Origin: Methanospirillum purgamenti | Lineage (GTDB): Archaea > Halobacteriota > Methanomicrobia > Methanomicrobiales > Methanospirillaceae | Length of the DNA: 64,000 nucleotides | Strand: one strand, 5' to 3' | NCBI RefSeq assembly: GCF_018502485.1 | Contig: NZ_CP075546.1 | Shown here: piece after piece, positions 63,912-64,000 of the stretch | Numbering within the stretch: position 1 is the first letter of the stretch | How the letters are laid out: every line of letters begins with the position of its first letter | Notes under the pieces: model-generated | Database searches by the model: none | Told to the model about the DNA's origin: nothing | The model's input: the letters and a program-made list of their open reading frames with translations, nothing else | Made by a program: the position numbers and the translations under genes

Positions 63912-64000
63912 ATGAGACTTATTACCATCCCAATAGTTATTCTGATTCTTTTTGTAATTTTTTCGATATTCACGCCGGTTCTTCTGCTCCAGGCGAGCGA
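63912..64000 (+). CDS. Exported protein, truncated by the window end
   Basis: ATG at 63912 begins an uninterrupted frame running off the window. Its 29 residues form a signal or anchor helix (MRLITIPIVILILFVIFSIF). The mature part is outside the window, so the family cannot be named. Confidence 0.5.
   Translation, partial: MRLITIPIVILILFVIFSIFTPVLLLQAS

Overview
The window is a piece of a methanogenic archaeal chromosome. Methanogen-type functions include CofE (coenzyme F420), MptD (archaeal pterin synthesis) and the archaeal CoA route (phosphopantoate synthetase plus pantoate kinase). Archaeal core genes include eIF5A, Sec61-beta, proteasome beta, aCPSF1/FttA, NMD3, DUF424, NikR and an RFC-like clamp-loader subunit. 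The AT-rich composition, many PAS and two-component proteins, a complete ruvCAB operon and polyphosphate kinase point to Methanomicrobiales, most likely Methanospirillum or a close relative. The lineage call is inference.

Layout. 0-2.4 kb: two tandem membrane-anchored surface proteins, the first cut by the window edge. 2.6-5.4 kb: eIF5A diverging from an inositol-phosphatase/NAD-kinase pair, then a DUF169 protein. 5.5-13.8 kb: exported TPR, CARDB, dockerin-like and CAP-domain proteins around CheW, an AbrB-PhoU regulator, a GNAT enzyme and a DUF2156 protein. 13.9-18.2 kb: ppk1-ruvC-ruvA-ruvB on the minus strand. 18.2-22.2 kb: a small secreted protein and a signalling operon (PAS histidine kinase, receiver, stand-alone CheB esterase). 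22.3-28 kb: a solitary DNA methyltransferase with an AT-hook tail, a TPR protein, a Na+/solute symporter with a 34-residue partner, and a Kup K+ transporter.

28-36 kb is the most accessory part: a zinc-ribbon/unknown pair, a methyltransferase, an IS110-family insertion whose 5' non-coding flank folds like a bridge RNA, an HTH-PAS-GAF regulator, a sugar-dehydrogenase-like protein, and a roughly 1-kb gene-free stretch full of palindromes and TTGCAGAAAAT repeats ending at a tRNA-Ser(UGA). 36-45.9 kb returns to core genes: cofE, Sec61-beta, amidohydrolase, UspA, CBS, proteasome beta, aCPSF1, MFS, methyltransferase, nikR, a Na+/H+ antiporter and a receiver protein.

46-53 kb holds a divergent family-B DNA polymerase with altered catalytic motifs coupled to a small partner, then a glucan cluster (GH57, GT4, glycogen debranching enzyme) in which the debranching gene has one in-frame TAG. 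53.8-61.7 kb is a long minus-strand run with many overlapping genes: mptD, TatD-like hydrolase, DUF424, NMD3, TYW2/Trm5-like, coaBC, pantoate kinase, phosphopantoate synthetase, RFC-like and methyltransferase. The window ends with purB, an exported FxLYD-like protein and the start of another exported protein.

Main points for follow-up: the candidate archaeal bridge RNA, the palindrome/repeat field beside tRNA-Ser, the apparently inactivated PolB with its RecA-like partner, the in-frame amber codon in the debranching enzyme, and the DNA methyltransferase whose AT-hook tail is encoded antisense to a membrane anchor.
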